The notes beneath the pieces are model-generated. The model was not told the origin of the DNA. It saw only the letters and a list, made by a program, of their open reading frames with translations, and made no database searches. Both the position numbers and the translations under genes were made by a program. Of a stretch of DNA of 64,000 bases, positions 8,537-16,939 are shown piece by piece. The DNA comes from an uncultured Maribacter sp. (GTDB lineage: Bacteria; Bacteroidota; Bacteroidia; Flavobacteriales; Flavobacteriaceae). The DNA is taken from NCBI GenBank assembly GCA_947498505.1, contig CANMKG010000011.1, forward strand, positions 1 to 64,000, in the 5' to 3' direction. Position 1 is the stretch's first letter, and the number at the start of each line of letters is the position of its first letter.

Positions 8537-8609
8537 TATCGGCAACAATTTGTACATTCTATGTGCCGTCTTCGGCAGGCAAACGCAACATACAAGAGCC
8601 GTTGCTCGC
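8537..8609 (+). repeat. attC-like site 8 (compact, 73 bp)
   Basis: R'' TATCGGCAAC (8537-8546), spacer AATT, L'' TGTACATT, loop hairpin TGCCGTCTTCGGCA, L' AACATACAA, spacer GAGCC and R' GTTGCTCGC (8601-8609). This is one of the shortest elements and shows the whole attC plan in 73 bp. Confidence 0.8.
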
Positions 8610-8623
8610 AAGCTAAAAATCAC

Positions 8624-9514
8624 TCAGGCCTTCGAAAAATCATCTTCAAAGTTTGAAATAAAATCATTAATATATTTCTTTGATTTATCGGATTTACGGA
8701 AAACTAAATGATGTATCCTTTTTAATCCACCTCTACCAATTCGTTTGAAAATTAAATCATCTGACAACTTAAAGGATTTTAATGCCCATTTAGGCATACA
8801 CATTATTCCCATATTGGCATTGACCATTTCTAGGGCAACCTCGGTAAGAGGAATAGCGGAAATCTTGAGTGGAGTAATTTTATTAGGTTTTAAAAATTGG
8901 TCATATACTGAGACCGTTTCCAAAGGAAAAGAATGGATTATCAAATGTGTCCCCGAAAAATCGTTTGCTTCTAAGAAATCAGCTTTGTTCAAAGTGTTTT
9001 CTCTATGCATAATTGCAAAAATCTCATCTTCGTAAATTTCAATACTGGATAAAGTTTCATGTTCTGGTTTTGAAGTAATTATTGCAATATCAATGTCGTT
9101 TGACAAAATTTTTGATATTGGTTGGTGTGTTGCTTCAAGAATTAAATCAACATTAATATCAGGATATAAAAGCCCCATTTTTTGTATAAAAGCAGAAAGA
9201 CCTTGATAAAAACTATAACATTCTGTACTCACTTTAACAGTGCCACTAGAACCAGTTCGTAAATGCTCAATATTTCGAAAACCTTTTTCAATACTTTCAA
9301 GAATTGTATTCCCTAATTTATGTAATTCGACACCTTCATCTGTCAATTCCCATTTATTTCGAGTTCTAAGAAAGACCTTAAATCCTAACCTTTCTTCCAG
9401 TTCTCTTAATTGGTGGCTTAAAGCCGATTGCGTTAAGAACAATTTTTCAGCAGAATTAGCAATACTACCTTCTTCTGCAATTGTTTTTATAAGCCTAAAA
9501 TATTTGATTTCCAT
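8624..9514 (-). CDS. LysR family transcriptional regulator
   Basis: The 296-residue product has an N-terminal winged HTH (MEIKYFRLIKTIAEEGSIANSAEKLFLTQSALSHQLRELEERLG in the first 50 residues) and a C-terminal substrate-binding effector domain, the normal LysR layout and length. ATG at 9514 is chosen; a TTG three codons upstream is also open. It is one of only two minus-strand genes in the array and is divergent from the small gene at 9650, so it probably controls that gene and itself. Its stop is 15 bases from the cassette start, so both genes make one cassette bounded by 8601-8609 and 10092-10100. Confidence 0.92.
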   Translation of the reverse strand: MEIKYFRLIKTIAEEGSIANSAEKLFLTQSALSHQLRELEERLGFKVFLRTRNKWELTDEGVELHKLGNTILESIEKGFRNIEHLRTGSSGTVKVSTECYSFYQGLSAFIQKMGLLYPDINVDLILEATHQPISKILSNDIDIAIITSKPEHETLSSIEIYEDEIFAIMHRENTLNKADFLEANDFSGTHLIIHSFPLETVSVYDQFLKPNKITPLKISAIPLTEVALEMVNANMGIMCMPKWALKSFKLSDDLIFKRIGRGGLKRIHHLVFRKSDKSKKYINDFISNFEDDFSKA

Positions 9515-9601
9515 AAGCGACAAAGTTAGCGATTTGTCGTTATAGCTTAATTGATAAAATTTCAGCTAAAAATTAAAAAAGCTCAATTTCCAAATTTAAA
9601 A

Positions 9602-9626
9602 TAGTTCAATACTCAAACTAATTTTG
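9602..9626 (+). promoter_or_regulatory. putative LysR site and -7 box before 9650 gene
   Basis: The dyad TAGTTCAATACTCAAACTA (9602-9620, TAGTT-N9-AACTA) lies between the divergent genes and overlaps a Bacteroidota-type -7 box TAATTTTG (9619-9626). Its spacing fits a LysR-regulated promoter for the + strand gene. This is inference from sequence only. Confidence 0.45.
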
Positions 9627-9649
9627 ACGGAAAATAAATTTTAAAAAAT

Positions 9650-10039
9650 ATGCAAAAACAAGAAACGAATTCAACTACCGATTTACTAAGTGCTGTACAA
9701 ACTTACTTCGATGCCCTTTATTATTGTGATACTGAAATACTCAATAAAATATTTCACAAAAGTTCTAGTCTATTTGATGTCGATGAAGGAAAAGTTTTCG
9801 TTGAACCAATCGATAGTTTTAGTAAAGATGTTGGTGGAAGAGTGTCACCTGAAAGCAAAGGACAAGAACCTGAAGCAGAAATTTTATTGATTGATTGGTT
9901 ATCACCTTCTTGTGCGACAGTAAAAATAAGAATTAGAGCTCATAATAATGTATTTGTTGACCATCTAGGCTTTGTTAATGGAGAAGATGGATGGCAGATT
10001 GTTTCCAAAATATGGCATTTGGAAAAAGTAATAGACTAA
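9650..10039 (+). CDS. NTF2-like protein, lumazine-binding type
   Basis: The 129-residue protein has the cone-shaped NTF2/SnoaL pattern and resembles the putative lumazine-binding family: TDLLSAVQTYFDALYYCDTEILNKIFHKSS at the N-terminus, ILLIDWLSPSCATVKIRI in the middle, and VDHLGFVNGEDGWQIVSKIWHLE at the end. No signal peptide is seen, so it is probably cytoplasmic. Substrate is unknown. It is divergently placed from the LysR gene in the same cassette and is its likely target. Confidence 0.75.
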   Translation: MQKQETNSTTDLLSAVQTYFDALYYCDTEILNKIFHKSSSLFDVDEGKVFVEPIDSFSKDVGGRVSPESKGQEPEAEILLIDWLSPSCATVKIRIRAHNNVFVDHLGFVNGEDGWQIVSKIWHLEKVID

Positions 10040-10091
10040 ACTCTTAACTACTGCAAATTTCATTTTTTTGAATATTTGGCAGAAAAAGCCA

Positions 10092-10226
10092 GCGGGTAAC
10101 AAAGTATAAAAGCAATAGCAGCTTAAGTGCAAACTCGCACCGTTTTTGGTATTTAATTATGTATATTACTTACGAAAAAGTAGATAGGTTTTAATCCGCT
10201 ACTGCTCTTATATAAACCGTTATACA
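10092..10226 (+). repeat. attC-like site 9
   Basis: R'' GCGGGTAAC (10092-10100) complements the cassette start GTTGCTCGC at 8601 (7 of 9, both mismatches G:T-type). L'' AGTATAAAAGCAATAGCAG pairs with CTGCTCTTATATAAACC on the right. R' is GTTATACA (10219-10226). Confidence 0.82.
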
Positions 10227-10279
10227 TAATAAAAAATAAAGCACTCACAAATTAAGAACTATCAGTAAACGTTAAAAAT

Positions 10280-11284
10280 ATGAAAATTATCAAGGTCAAA
10301 CTTTTCATTTTAATCAATCTAGTTCTTCTCCTCTTAGCATGTCAAAAAGATAAAAACCTAGGCCAAATAAATAGTGTCCAGGGAATAATTAATCCGTCAG
10401 AATTAGGTTTCTCTTTAACTCACGAACACATTATGTCGAATTTTGGTAAAGACATAAATGAGACCTCAAACTATGATAGCATTAAATTGCAAAATCAGGT
10501 TATTCCATATTTAAAGAAAATAAAATCTTTGGGAGTTAGTTCAATTTTTGATTGTACCACAGATTTTTTTGGAAGAAGGGTCGACTTGTTAAAAAAGATA
10601 TCAGATTCTACAGGAGTACAAATCATCACAAACACAGGGTTTTATGGAGCTGCGAAAGATCGGTATATTCCAGAACTCGCATATAAAGAAAGTTCTGAAT
10701 CTATCTCAAAAATTTGGATTGATGAATTTAAAAACGGAATTAATGGAACAAAAATTAAACCTGGCTTTATCAAATTAGCTTTTGATGATAGCGCACCATC
10801 AGTTATTGACAAAAAACTGTTCGAGGCCGGAATTCTCGCTCACCTAGCCACAGGATTAACCATAGCCGTTCATACTGGAAATAATATTGAAGCCATGAAA
10901 TTTCAAATTGACCTACTAGATAAATATAATGTTGATGCAAGCGCATGGATTTGGACTCATGCTCATAAGGTTGAAGACAATAATATATTATTTAATTCAG
11001 CAGCTAAGGGAGCGTGGATTTCACTTGACGGTGTTAAAGAATCTAATACAATTGAATACATCGAGAGAGTTAAGCTTTTCAAACAAAAAAATCTACTAAG
11101 TAAGGTATTGTTATCTCATGATGGAAATGGTTTGCCAAAAGGTGGTCCAACAAGAAAATTTGAAGCGATATCTAAAAATTTAATTCCAGCCATGTTAGAA
11201 AATGGGTTTACAAAAGATGATATCAATCAAATTTTTCTAAAAAATCCACTTGAAGCTTTTTGTATTAGAATTAGAAAAAAATAA
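10280..11284 (+). CDS. phosphotriesterase-family lipoprotein
   Basis: The 334-residue protein carries a lipoprotein leader ending LLLAC (Cys21) and a TIM-barrel metal-dependent hydrolase of the phosphotriesterase-related family. Metal-binding signs are LTHEHIM (His48 and His50), KPGFIKLA with the candidate bridging lysine, AVHTGN, WTHAH and the late LSHDGNG aspartate. Members hydrolyse lactones, esters or phosphotriesters; the substrate here is unknown. It is the sole gene of a cassette with matching ends (10219-10226 with 11288-11295). A paralogue outside the array is at 46885-47895. Confidence 0.88.
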   Translation: MKIIKVKLFILINLVLLLLACQKDKNLGQINSVQGIINPSELGFSLTHEHIMSNFGKDINETSNYDSIKLQNQVIPYLKKIKSLGVSSIFDCTTDFFGRRVDLLKKISDSTGVQIITNTGFYGAAKDRYIPELAYKESSESISKIWIDEFKNGINGTKIKPGFIKLAFDDSAPSVIDKKLFEAGILAHLATGLTIAVHTGNNIEAMKFQIDLLDKYNVDASAWIWTHAHKVEDNNILFNSAAKGAWISLDGVKESNTIEYIERVKLFKQKNLLSKVLLSHDGNGLPKGGPTRKFEAISKNLIPAMLENGFTKDDINQIFLKNPLEAFCIRIRKK

Positions 11285-11285
11285 T

Positions 11286-11431
11286 AGTGTATAACACGGT
11301 ATAATTTATGCTAGTTCTAGCCTACTTACGAATCCCGGTAGCTCTCGGGATTCGCGGATTTTCTATTCGGTTTGTATTTGCTAAATTAGGTGCTTAAACG
11401 CGCCACTAATCATACACGAAACCGTTGTATT
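11286..11431 (+). repeat. attC-like site 10
   Basis: R'' AGTGTATAAC (11286-11295), L'' CGGTATAATTTATGC, palindrome CCCGGTAGCTCTCGGG (11334-11349), L' TCATACACG, spacer AAACC and R' GTTGTATT from 11424. Closely related along its whole length to site 4 at 5227. Confidence 0.82.
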
Positions 11432-11453
11432 TCATTCACAAACAATAATATAA

Positions 11454-12404
11454 TTACCAATTATTCTTAGCATGAATATAGGCACTTGGTTCAGAGTAAC
11501 CTAAAATGTAGGCAATATCAGTAGTTCTATACAGTCCCTCTTGTTCAAGGTAAAATGCCATTTTTTGTTTGATTCCATTAGCCAATTTCCGGTACGAAGT
11601 ATTTTCTTTAAATAATTCTCGCTGAATACTTCTTTTACTAACTGCCAGTTGATTAATAACCTGGTCAATCTTTGGAAGCTCTGGAGAACTGAGATTAAGC
11701 ATGATTTGCCTTACCCTTTTAGACATTTCACCATAGGAATTGTCGTTCAGCTGTAATTCTTTCATAAATAGAGGTAAAAGAGATTCAATTTGCTTTATTC
11801 TCTTCTTATTTATTTCGAGCAGCAAGACTTCGTTTGGTATATAAAAATGATGTCCGCTTCCCTTTTCAATATCCGCTACACCTAACCCTACTCTATACGG
11901 ATGATTATCGATATAGGGCAAAGAAAGCCTCGGGGAATATCTCAACTCAAGCATTAACTTTAATTCCCTATAAATTACACAATAGACAGAATCCAAAAGA
12001 TGCTTTCGCACTCCCCCGTCTTCAACATCGCTAGTTAATGACAATTGAAATTCGTCATCGTACTTTTTTAAACTGATGCTGACCATAGGGAATGTTGCCA
12101 TTAAATATTCTTGTAAAAAAGAAATTGCTTGTTGAATTTTACTGGTGCTTAAGGAGATTTCAAGGATTAGTCCAAGAGATTTTAAGTTCAAAAAGCATCC
12201 ATAGTTGAGTCCGAAGTTATCATCATCACAAATACGAATTGAACGGTTTAAAAAATCAAGAAATTTATAATCTTCAACAGAACCAATCGGATTAATCAAG
12301 TCTTTTAGATCAAAGCCACTTTCTTCAAAGAGAATGTTAATATCAATCTTTCTACTAGAAAGAAACTCAATTAAGTTGTTAATGTGACCATTTGAAACTT
12401 TCAT
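11454..12404 (-). CDS. AraC family regulator, OruR type, C-terminus short
   Basis: The 316-residue product has the N-terminal Arabinose_bd (OruR/ArgR-like) effector domain over about residues 15-200 and an AraC HTH from about 225. The second helix-turn-helix (TTDIAYILGYSEPSAYIHAKNNW) stops right after the SEPSA motif, so the last 15-25 residues that usually follow are missing. The stop codon lies about 25 bases from the cassette boundary at 11424, so truncation may reflect cassette formation. It is divergent from the gene at 12490 and probably regulates it. Confidence 0.85.
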   Translation of the reverse strand: MKVSNGHINNLIEFLSSRKIDINILFEESGFDLKDLINPIGSVEDYKFLDFLNRSIRICDDDNFGLNYGCFLNLKSLGLILEISLSTSKIQQAISFLQEYLMATFPMVSISLKKYDDEFQLSLTSDVEDGGVRKHLLDSVYCVIYRELKLMLELRYSPRLSLPYIDNHPYRVGLGVADIEKGSGHHFYIPNEVLLLEINKKRIKQIESLLPLFMKELQLNDNSYGEMSKRVRQIMLNLSSPELPKIDQVINQLAVSKRSIQRELFKENTSYRKLANGIKQKMAFYLEQEGLYRTTDIAYILGYSEPSAYIHAKNNW

Positions 12405-12489
12405 TCATCAAATATATAAAATTGGCGTAAAATATCAATATCATGCAGTTTTCACTACCGAAATTTGCACTAAACAAAAAATAAAAATC

Positions 12490-13317
12490 ATGACAACTTC
12501 AATTAAGGCTACAAAAGCCAATGCAATTTCGACACTAATTTCCGGCCTGGCAATTTTGGGATTTCAACACCAATTGATGGTAATGTTTGAGATTAATGAA
12601 ACACTACCATTTATAATAGTAGGTGGGGTTATTACTTTCTTTTCCCTCACAATGTTTATTGAAATAAAAAAGCAAAGAGCTCTCGCCCTTCTCTGGATTG
12701 TAGCACAAGACACATTATTTGTCTTGGCGAGTATAGTTATTTTAATTCTTCAACCTTTCGATATATCTACAACAGGGTATGTAATAATTGGACTATTTCT
12801 TTTACCCATTTTATATTTTATTGAATCTCAATCCAAAGGGATTATAGAAATGGATACCATAGATTATGTTGGCACTAAACGTCTCACGTTCAACCGGGTG
12901 GTTAAAGCAAGTAAAAAGACCGTTTGGGATGTTATAACAGATATAGAAAACTACCACGAAGTTGCCTCAAATATAGATAAGGTAGAAATTGTTTCTGGAG
13001 AAGGTGAAGGTATGGTACGTTCATGTTCGCATGGAAATGATTCTTGGACAGAAACTTGTACTCTTTGGGAAGATCAAAATCAATATTCATTTGTTGTAGA
13101 TACGAACGCACCAGATTATCCTTATCCATTTAAATATTTAAAGGGAACTTGGAAGGTAAATGAGATAAATACGAGAGAAACCGAAATAATCATGATATTT
13201 GATTTCGAATTTAAAAAGCCCTATCAAAAGTTACTTTTATATCCGATGCTCAAATGGAAATTCTCAAAAGTTGCTCAGAACTTACTTAAAAAATGGGAAA
13301 AGATAATTATTAATTAA
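12490..13317 (+). CDS. membrane protein with C-terminal SRPBCC domain
   Basis: The 275-residue protein has about four hydrophobic helices in the first 125 residues, then a START/SRPBCC polyketide-cyclase-like domain (TFNRVVKASKKTVWDVITDIENYHEVASNI at about 140-165). SRPBCC folds bind hydrophobic ligands. The combination with a four-helix membrane part is unusual but appears as one continuous frame. The neighbour is a divergent AraC-type regulator in the same cassette. Function unknown. Confidence 0.7.
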   Translation: MTTSIKATKANAISTLISGLAILGFQHQLMVMFEINETLPFIIVGGVITFFSLTMFIEIKKQRALALLWIVAQDTLFVLASIVILILQPFDISTTGYVIIGLFLLPILYFIESQSKGIIEMDTIDYVGTKRLTFNRVVKASKKTVWDVITDIENYHEVASNIDKVEIVSGEGEGMVRSCSHGNDSWTETCTLWEDQNQYSFVVDTNAPDYPYPFKYLKGTWKVNEINTRETEIIMIFDFEFKKPYQKLLLYPMLKWKFSKVAQNLLKKWEKIIIN

Positions 13318-13321
13318 AACA

Positions 13322-13390
13322 AACCATAACAAGGTATATAGTGCATTGCCACCTTTTGGGATGGTAATGCACCAAATACAAACCGCTAGC
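13322..13390 (+). repeat. attC-like site 11 (compact, 69 bp)
   Basis: R'' AACCATAAC (13322-13330), L'' AGGTATATA, a long stem GTGCATT-GCCA with TGG-TAATGCAC around a short loop, L' AAATACAAACC and right box GCTAGC (GTT changed to GCT). It is a clear single hairpin of attC shape. Confidence 0.82.
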
Positions 13391-13521
13391 TTTAATTTAG
13401 GAAAACAACAAGCTATTTCAATAACCATAGGTGAGCATGCTAATTAGTTTAAATCTTTATTCATATGTAACAAAATTCATCACTGGTCGTCGTTAAGTAG
13501 AAAAATACCCGTCAAGACCAT

Positions 13522-14358
13522 ATGATAATGTTTAAAAATAAAAATCCTTTCCTTTCTGGATTAGTAGTGATAGCTGTAATTAGTATTATAATGCTTCTTC
13601 CGTTGGATAAAGTAATTACCAAACAATATTTTACCAGTTTTCAGATTGAATATATTGTGCTGTCGACTAAAATGTTTTTAATTTTATTGTCCGGTCTGTT
13701 GTTAGTAAAAAAGCTCGAAGAGCAAGCTTTATCTGGAATTAGTTCAGAATATCAATGGTCCTTTAAATACATAAACCTAATCCCCTTCTATCTTTTTATA
13801 TTAGGCATCTTAGGTTTTATTGGTAAAGACTTATCATCTATAAATATTATTAATGTATTGTTATTGCTAATAGCTTGCCTATTAGTAGGGTTTGCTGAGG
13901 AATTTGTATTTAGAGGGTATTTACAGCCTATTTTTATAAAGAAATATATATCACATAAAAATGGTGTTTTTTTAGGTGTACTACTCCCTGCACTATTTTT
14001 TGGCTCCTCACATTTATTAAATTTGACGGTTAACGATAATATTCCTCAGGTAATTGGACAATCAATTTACGCAGCTTGTATTGGGTTCTTTTTTGGAGTA
14101 GCACTTCTCAAAACCAACAAGCTAATACCAATTGCAATTACTCACGGTTTGATTAATTTTTTCTTCCTCTTTGGTTCACTTCCAAAACTAATCAACAACA
14201 AAAATGGTTACTCAGAACCAACAGTGGAACCAACGTTGACCGAACAAATTTTATCCTCTGCAACACCTATTTTGTTTTTTTTGCCATTATTGATTATTGC
14301 TTACATAATTCTGAGTAAAATGAACAAAAATGAAATACTAAATAAAATAAACCTTTAA
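13522..14358 (+). CDS. CPBP family intramembrane metalloprotease
   Basis: The 278-residue protein has seven to eight membrane segments and the three CPBP (Abi/Rce1) motifs: EEFVFRGYL (about residue 130, paired glutamates and arginine), FGSSHLLNL (about 155) and ITHGLINF (about 212). The glutamate and histidine residues would bind the metal in the membrane. Roles in this family range from protein maturation to bacteriocin immunity. A 130-base leader after the cassette start precedes it. The next gene follows after 13 bases, so they form an operon. Confidence 0.9.
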   Translation: MIMFKNKNPFLSGLVVIAVISIIMLLPLDKVITKQYFTSFQIEYIVLSTKMFLILLSGLLLVKKLEEQALSGISSEYQWSFKYINLIPFYLFILGILGFIGKDLSSINIINVLLLLIACLLVGFAEEFVFRGYLQPIFIKKYISHKNGVFLGVLLPALFFGSSHLLNLTVNDNIPQVIGQSIYAACIGFFFGVALLKTNKLIPIAITHGLINFFFLFGSLPKLINNKNGYSEPTVEPTLTEQILSSATPILFFLPLLIIAYIILSKMNKNEILNKINL

Positions 14359-14371
14359 AACAATCATAGTA

Positions 14372-14887
14372 ATGAAATTAAAATTATTCTTTTTTAGTAT
14401 GCTATTTGCAATTAGCTCTCTTAACGCCCAAAACCAAAGTTCTGATAAGAAACTAAAACAAGTTATTGAAGATTTTAGAACTTCCATAATCACGCATAAT
14501 GATTTCGAAAAATTTGATAATTTATTTTTGCACGACTCTATTACTTGGTCTGCAATTTTTACTAATAAGACAAAAGAAATGGCATTGAAACAAATGCCCA
14601 ACTTCACTTTTTACTCAACTGATTACAAAACTTTCTATAAAAATTTAAAAAAGAATACAGAAGAAAAGTTTTATAATGTCCAAATTAACAAGCAAGGAGA
14701 CTTTGCAACTATATCTTTTGATTACACTTTATCTGTTGACTCCAAAATCCAGAACTGGGGAATTGAATACTGGTCACTTATCTTATTAAACGATAGTTGG
14801 AAAATAACTTCTGTTACTTGGACTATGAACAATGAAGAAATAGAAAAATGTTCGTTTTCGTCTGAAACCCCATTTACTTTAGATTAA
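14372..14887 (+). CDS. exported NTF2-like (DUF4440-type) protein
   Basis: The 171-residue protein starts with a signal peptide ending LNAQ. The mature part has the NTF2-like pattern: IEDFRTSIITHNDFEKFDNLFLHDSITWSAIF, then EKFYNVQINKQGDFATISFDYTL, then WSLILLNDSWKITSVTWT. It is likely periplasmic. It shares a cassette and operon with the CPBP protease gene upstream; no functional link is evident. Confidence 0.75.
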   Translation: MKLKLFFFSMLFAISSLNAQNQSSDKKLKQVIEDFRTSIITHNDFEKFDNLFLHDSITWSAIFTNKTKEMALKQMPNFTFYSTDYKTFYKNLKKNTEEKFYNVQINKQGDFATISFDYTLSVDSKIQNWGIEYWSLILLNDSWKITSVTWTMNNEEIEKCSFSSETPFTLD

Positions 14888-14916
14888 AGTAGGCATAAAT
14901 ACGATTAGCAAAAAAC

Positions 14917-15053
14917 TGCAGCTAAGAATGTATAAAAATAGTGCTTAAGTTAACCCTAAATCAATAAGTTAGTGCTCTTTTGGTCTCTCTGATTTTCTCA
15001 AGGAAAACCCTAGAACACAAAACTGCACTATTCTTAAACCACACGTTGTAGCC
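14917..15053 (+). repeat. attC-like site 12
   Basis: R'' TGCAGCTAAG (14917-14926), with AAG where others have AAC; L'' ATGTATAAAAATAGTGC pairs with GCACTATTCTTAAACC; R' is GTTGTAGCC (15045-15053). The central region contains a further imperfect hairpin. Confidence 0.75.
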
Positions 15054-15105
15054 AATACAGAAAAAACCATCGGAACACCAAAAAAATGAAAAAACAATCA
15101 CCTAT

Positions 15106-15136
15106 GTTGCATATACAACTTAATTTTATACTTTTA
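15106..15136 (+). promoter_or_regulatory. MarR operator and -7 box before marR
   Basis: The dyad GTTGCATATACAAC (15106-15119) is one mismatch from the palindrome GTTGTATATACAAC found at 15561-15574 before the next gene. It is followed by a TACTTTTA box (15129-15136), close to the TAnnTTTG consensus, only five bases before the ATG, so the transcript may be almost leaderless. Confidence 0.6.
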
Positions 15137-15140
15137 CCGT

Positions 15141-15542
15141 ATGAAATACGATTTGCAACTTTGTATTGGTTCTAGATTAAGACGACTATCGAGAATAGCA
15201 GATGGACATTTTAGAAGTAAATTATCTGAATTTAACATTACCGAAAATCAAATGACCATTTTGTTTGTTTTGAATAAAAAGGGAAAAATTGAACAAGGGA
15301 AAATCGGGCAGACATTAGTGTTGGAACGCTCAACAGTAAGTAGAAACATAAAACTATTAGAAAAACAAAATTATGTTAAACGGACTTCTGACTATCGACC
15401 AGAAATTGAACTTTCAAAAAAAGGTAATGAATTGGTACAAAAGCTAATTCCACTTTGGGAAGAAACTATGGACGAACTAATTTCGAAATTGGGCGAAGAT
15501 GGATTAACATATTTGAGTGAATTGGAGAACAGATTAAATTAA
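15141..15542 (+). CDS. MarR family transcriptional regulator
   Basis: The 133-residue protein is a single winged-helix MarR domain: ITENQMTILFVLNKKGKIEQGKIGQTLVLERSTVSRNIKLLEKQNYV with the DNA-recognition helix at about 55-75, then a wing with DYRPEIELSKKGNEL. It likely binds as a dimer to the palindrome at 15106 (its own promoter) and at 15561 (promoter of the NmrA-like gene), repressing both. The two genes and both sites lie inside a single cassette. Confidence 0.92.
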   Translation: MKYDLQLCIGSRLRRLSRIADGHFRSKLSEFNITENQMTILFVLNKKGKIEQGKIGQTLVLERSTVSRNIKLLEKQNYVKRTSDYRPEIELSKKGNELVQKLIPLWEETMDELISKLGEDGLTYLSELENRLN

Positions 15543-15560
15543 TATTTTTTTAAATGTTAT

Positions 15561-15574
15561 GTTGTATATACAAC
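15561..15574. promoter_or_regulatory. MarR operator before NmrA-like gene
   Basis: The perfect palindrome GTTGTATATACAAC lies 105 bases before the ATG of the NmrA-like gene. It matches the site before marR, including flanking AT and CTT. It is the probable MarR target. Confidence 0.65.
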
Positions 15575-15678
15575 TTTTAAACAATTATACTTCAAACGAT
15601 TGAAAACAAGATGATGGCGCAAAATGCTCTCACAGTAAAATACATTAAAACTGTTGGAATAAACAAAAAAACAAAAAC

Positions 15679-16722
15679 ATGAACAATAAAAAAATATTAG
15701 TAACTGCCGCAAATGGAAATACAGGTTTTCCTGCATCAAAAGAATTATTAAAATTAGGTTTTGAAGTCCGTGCCTTTGTTAGAAACCCTCAAACCAAAAA
15801 AGCAAAAGAATTAAAAGAATTGGGTGCAGAAATATTCGTTGGTGATATTCAAGACATACGAGACGTTAGAAAATCGCTTGAGGGTACCGAAAGTGCCTAT
15901 TTTGTGCCAACATATCCGAATGTGCTTTTTCAAGGTTCAACTTTTGCAACCGCTGTCGAAGAAATGAAAACCAAAAACGTGGTTGTGCTTACCCAATGGT
16001 TATCATCTAATTCGCATCCTTCGGTTTACACAAAAGAACATTGGTTAGTTGACCAAACTTTTAAACGACTACAAAATACCAACATTACATTTGTAAATCC
16101 TGGACTTTTTGCATTCGTATATTTTATGATGCCAGAACCTGTGCTACAATTCGGAATGATGCCAGATTTTGGTACAAATGCACCGCCTTCTAACGAAGAT
16201 ATAGGATTAACAGTTGCACACATTTTAAAAAAACCAGAGCCACATATCGGAAAAACGTATCGTATAACAAGTAGACAACTCTTAAAACCACAAGAAATGG
16301 CAGACATAGTTGGTAAAGTTATTGGTCGTAAAATAAAGGCAAATGTATTACCTGAAAGTATGCTATTGAAAATGTTACGTTCTTACGGATTTCCGCAAAG
16401 AGACGCATCTCAAGTAATCCATTACATAAAAGATGGGCACAATGGAGGTTTTGCACCAAATGCACCAACAACAACAGTTCAGGATATTGTTGGCAAACCA
16501 GCAGATGATTTTGAAACCATTACAAGAAGATATTTAAAAAACAATCCTATGGTAAAACAATCGCTTCTCAACAAGTTGCGAACTATGGGAATTATGATGA
16601 AAGCAATAACCTCTTCCAAATGGAATATGGCAAAATTTGAAAAGGACCAAGGGTTTCCAGTATTTAAAAATATGATACCCTCAAATGATTCGGAGGAATG
16701 GAAATCGGAACATTTAAAATAG
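15679..16722 (+). CDS. NmrA-like NAD(P)-binding oxidoreductase
   Basis: The 347-residue protein begins with a Rossmann NAD(P)-binding motif ILVTAANGNTGFPASKELL (residues about 5-23) followed by an NmrA/SDR-a5-like body (VRAFVRNPQTKKAKELKELGAEIFVGDIQD). Relatives act as quinone or azo reductases or as NADP sensors. The C-terminal 100 residues extend beyond a minimal NmrA domain. Its promoter carries the same palindrome as that of the upstream MarR gene, so it is likely induced by the ligand of that regulator. Confidence 0.83.
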   Translation: MNNKKILVTAANGNTGFPASKELLKLGFEVRAFVRNPQTKKAKELKELGAEIFVGDIQDIRDVRKSLEGTESAYFVPTYPNVLFQGSTFATAVEEMKTKNVVVLTQWLSSNSHPSVYTKEHWLVDQTFKRLQNTNITFVNPGLFAFVYFMMPEPVLQFGMMPDFGTNAPPSNEDIGLTVAHILKKPEPHIGKTYRITSRQLLKPQEMADIVGKVIGRKIKANVLPESMLLKMLRSYGFPQRDASQVIHYIKDGHNGGFAPNAPTTTVQDIVGKPADDFETITRRYLKNNPMVKQSLLNKLRTMGIMMKAITSSKWNMAKFEKDQGFPVFKNMIPSNDSEEWKSEHLK

Positions 16723-16737
16723 TACGGAGAAAATACT

Positions 16738-16924
16738 GACTGCAACAACATGTCTAAAACATAGCTACTTCGGGCTTCCCAAAAGGCTTTGCTTATTTAC
16801 GAAGTCTGCCAAGTTTTTAACTTTGTATCTTTATCCTAAGAAAGTTAAAAATTTGGCTTGTGCGTAATCCGAAAAGTTTGCGTCTATTTATGTGCTACGT
16901 TTCATATACAAGACCGTTATAATC
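16738..16924 (+). repeat. attC-like site 13
   Basis: R'' GACTGCAAC (16738-16746) complements the cassette start GTTGTAGCC (7 of 9). L'' ATGTCTAAAACATAGC; right side TGTGCTACGTTTCATATACAAGACC; R' GTTATAATC (16916-16924). The segment 16866-16912 is closely related to 31757-31803. Confidence 0.78.
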
Positions 16925-16939
16925 AATTTGCGAAACTAA

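Noticed and set aside
8745-9545. Plus-strand frames at 8745-9035 and 9240-9545
   Set aside because: They are shadows of the LysR gene on the other strand, with low-complexity products.
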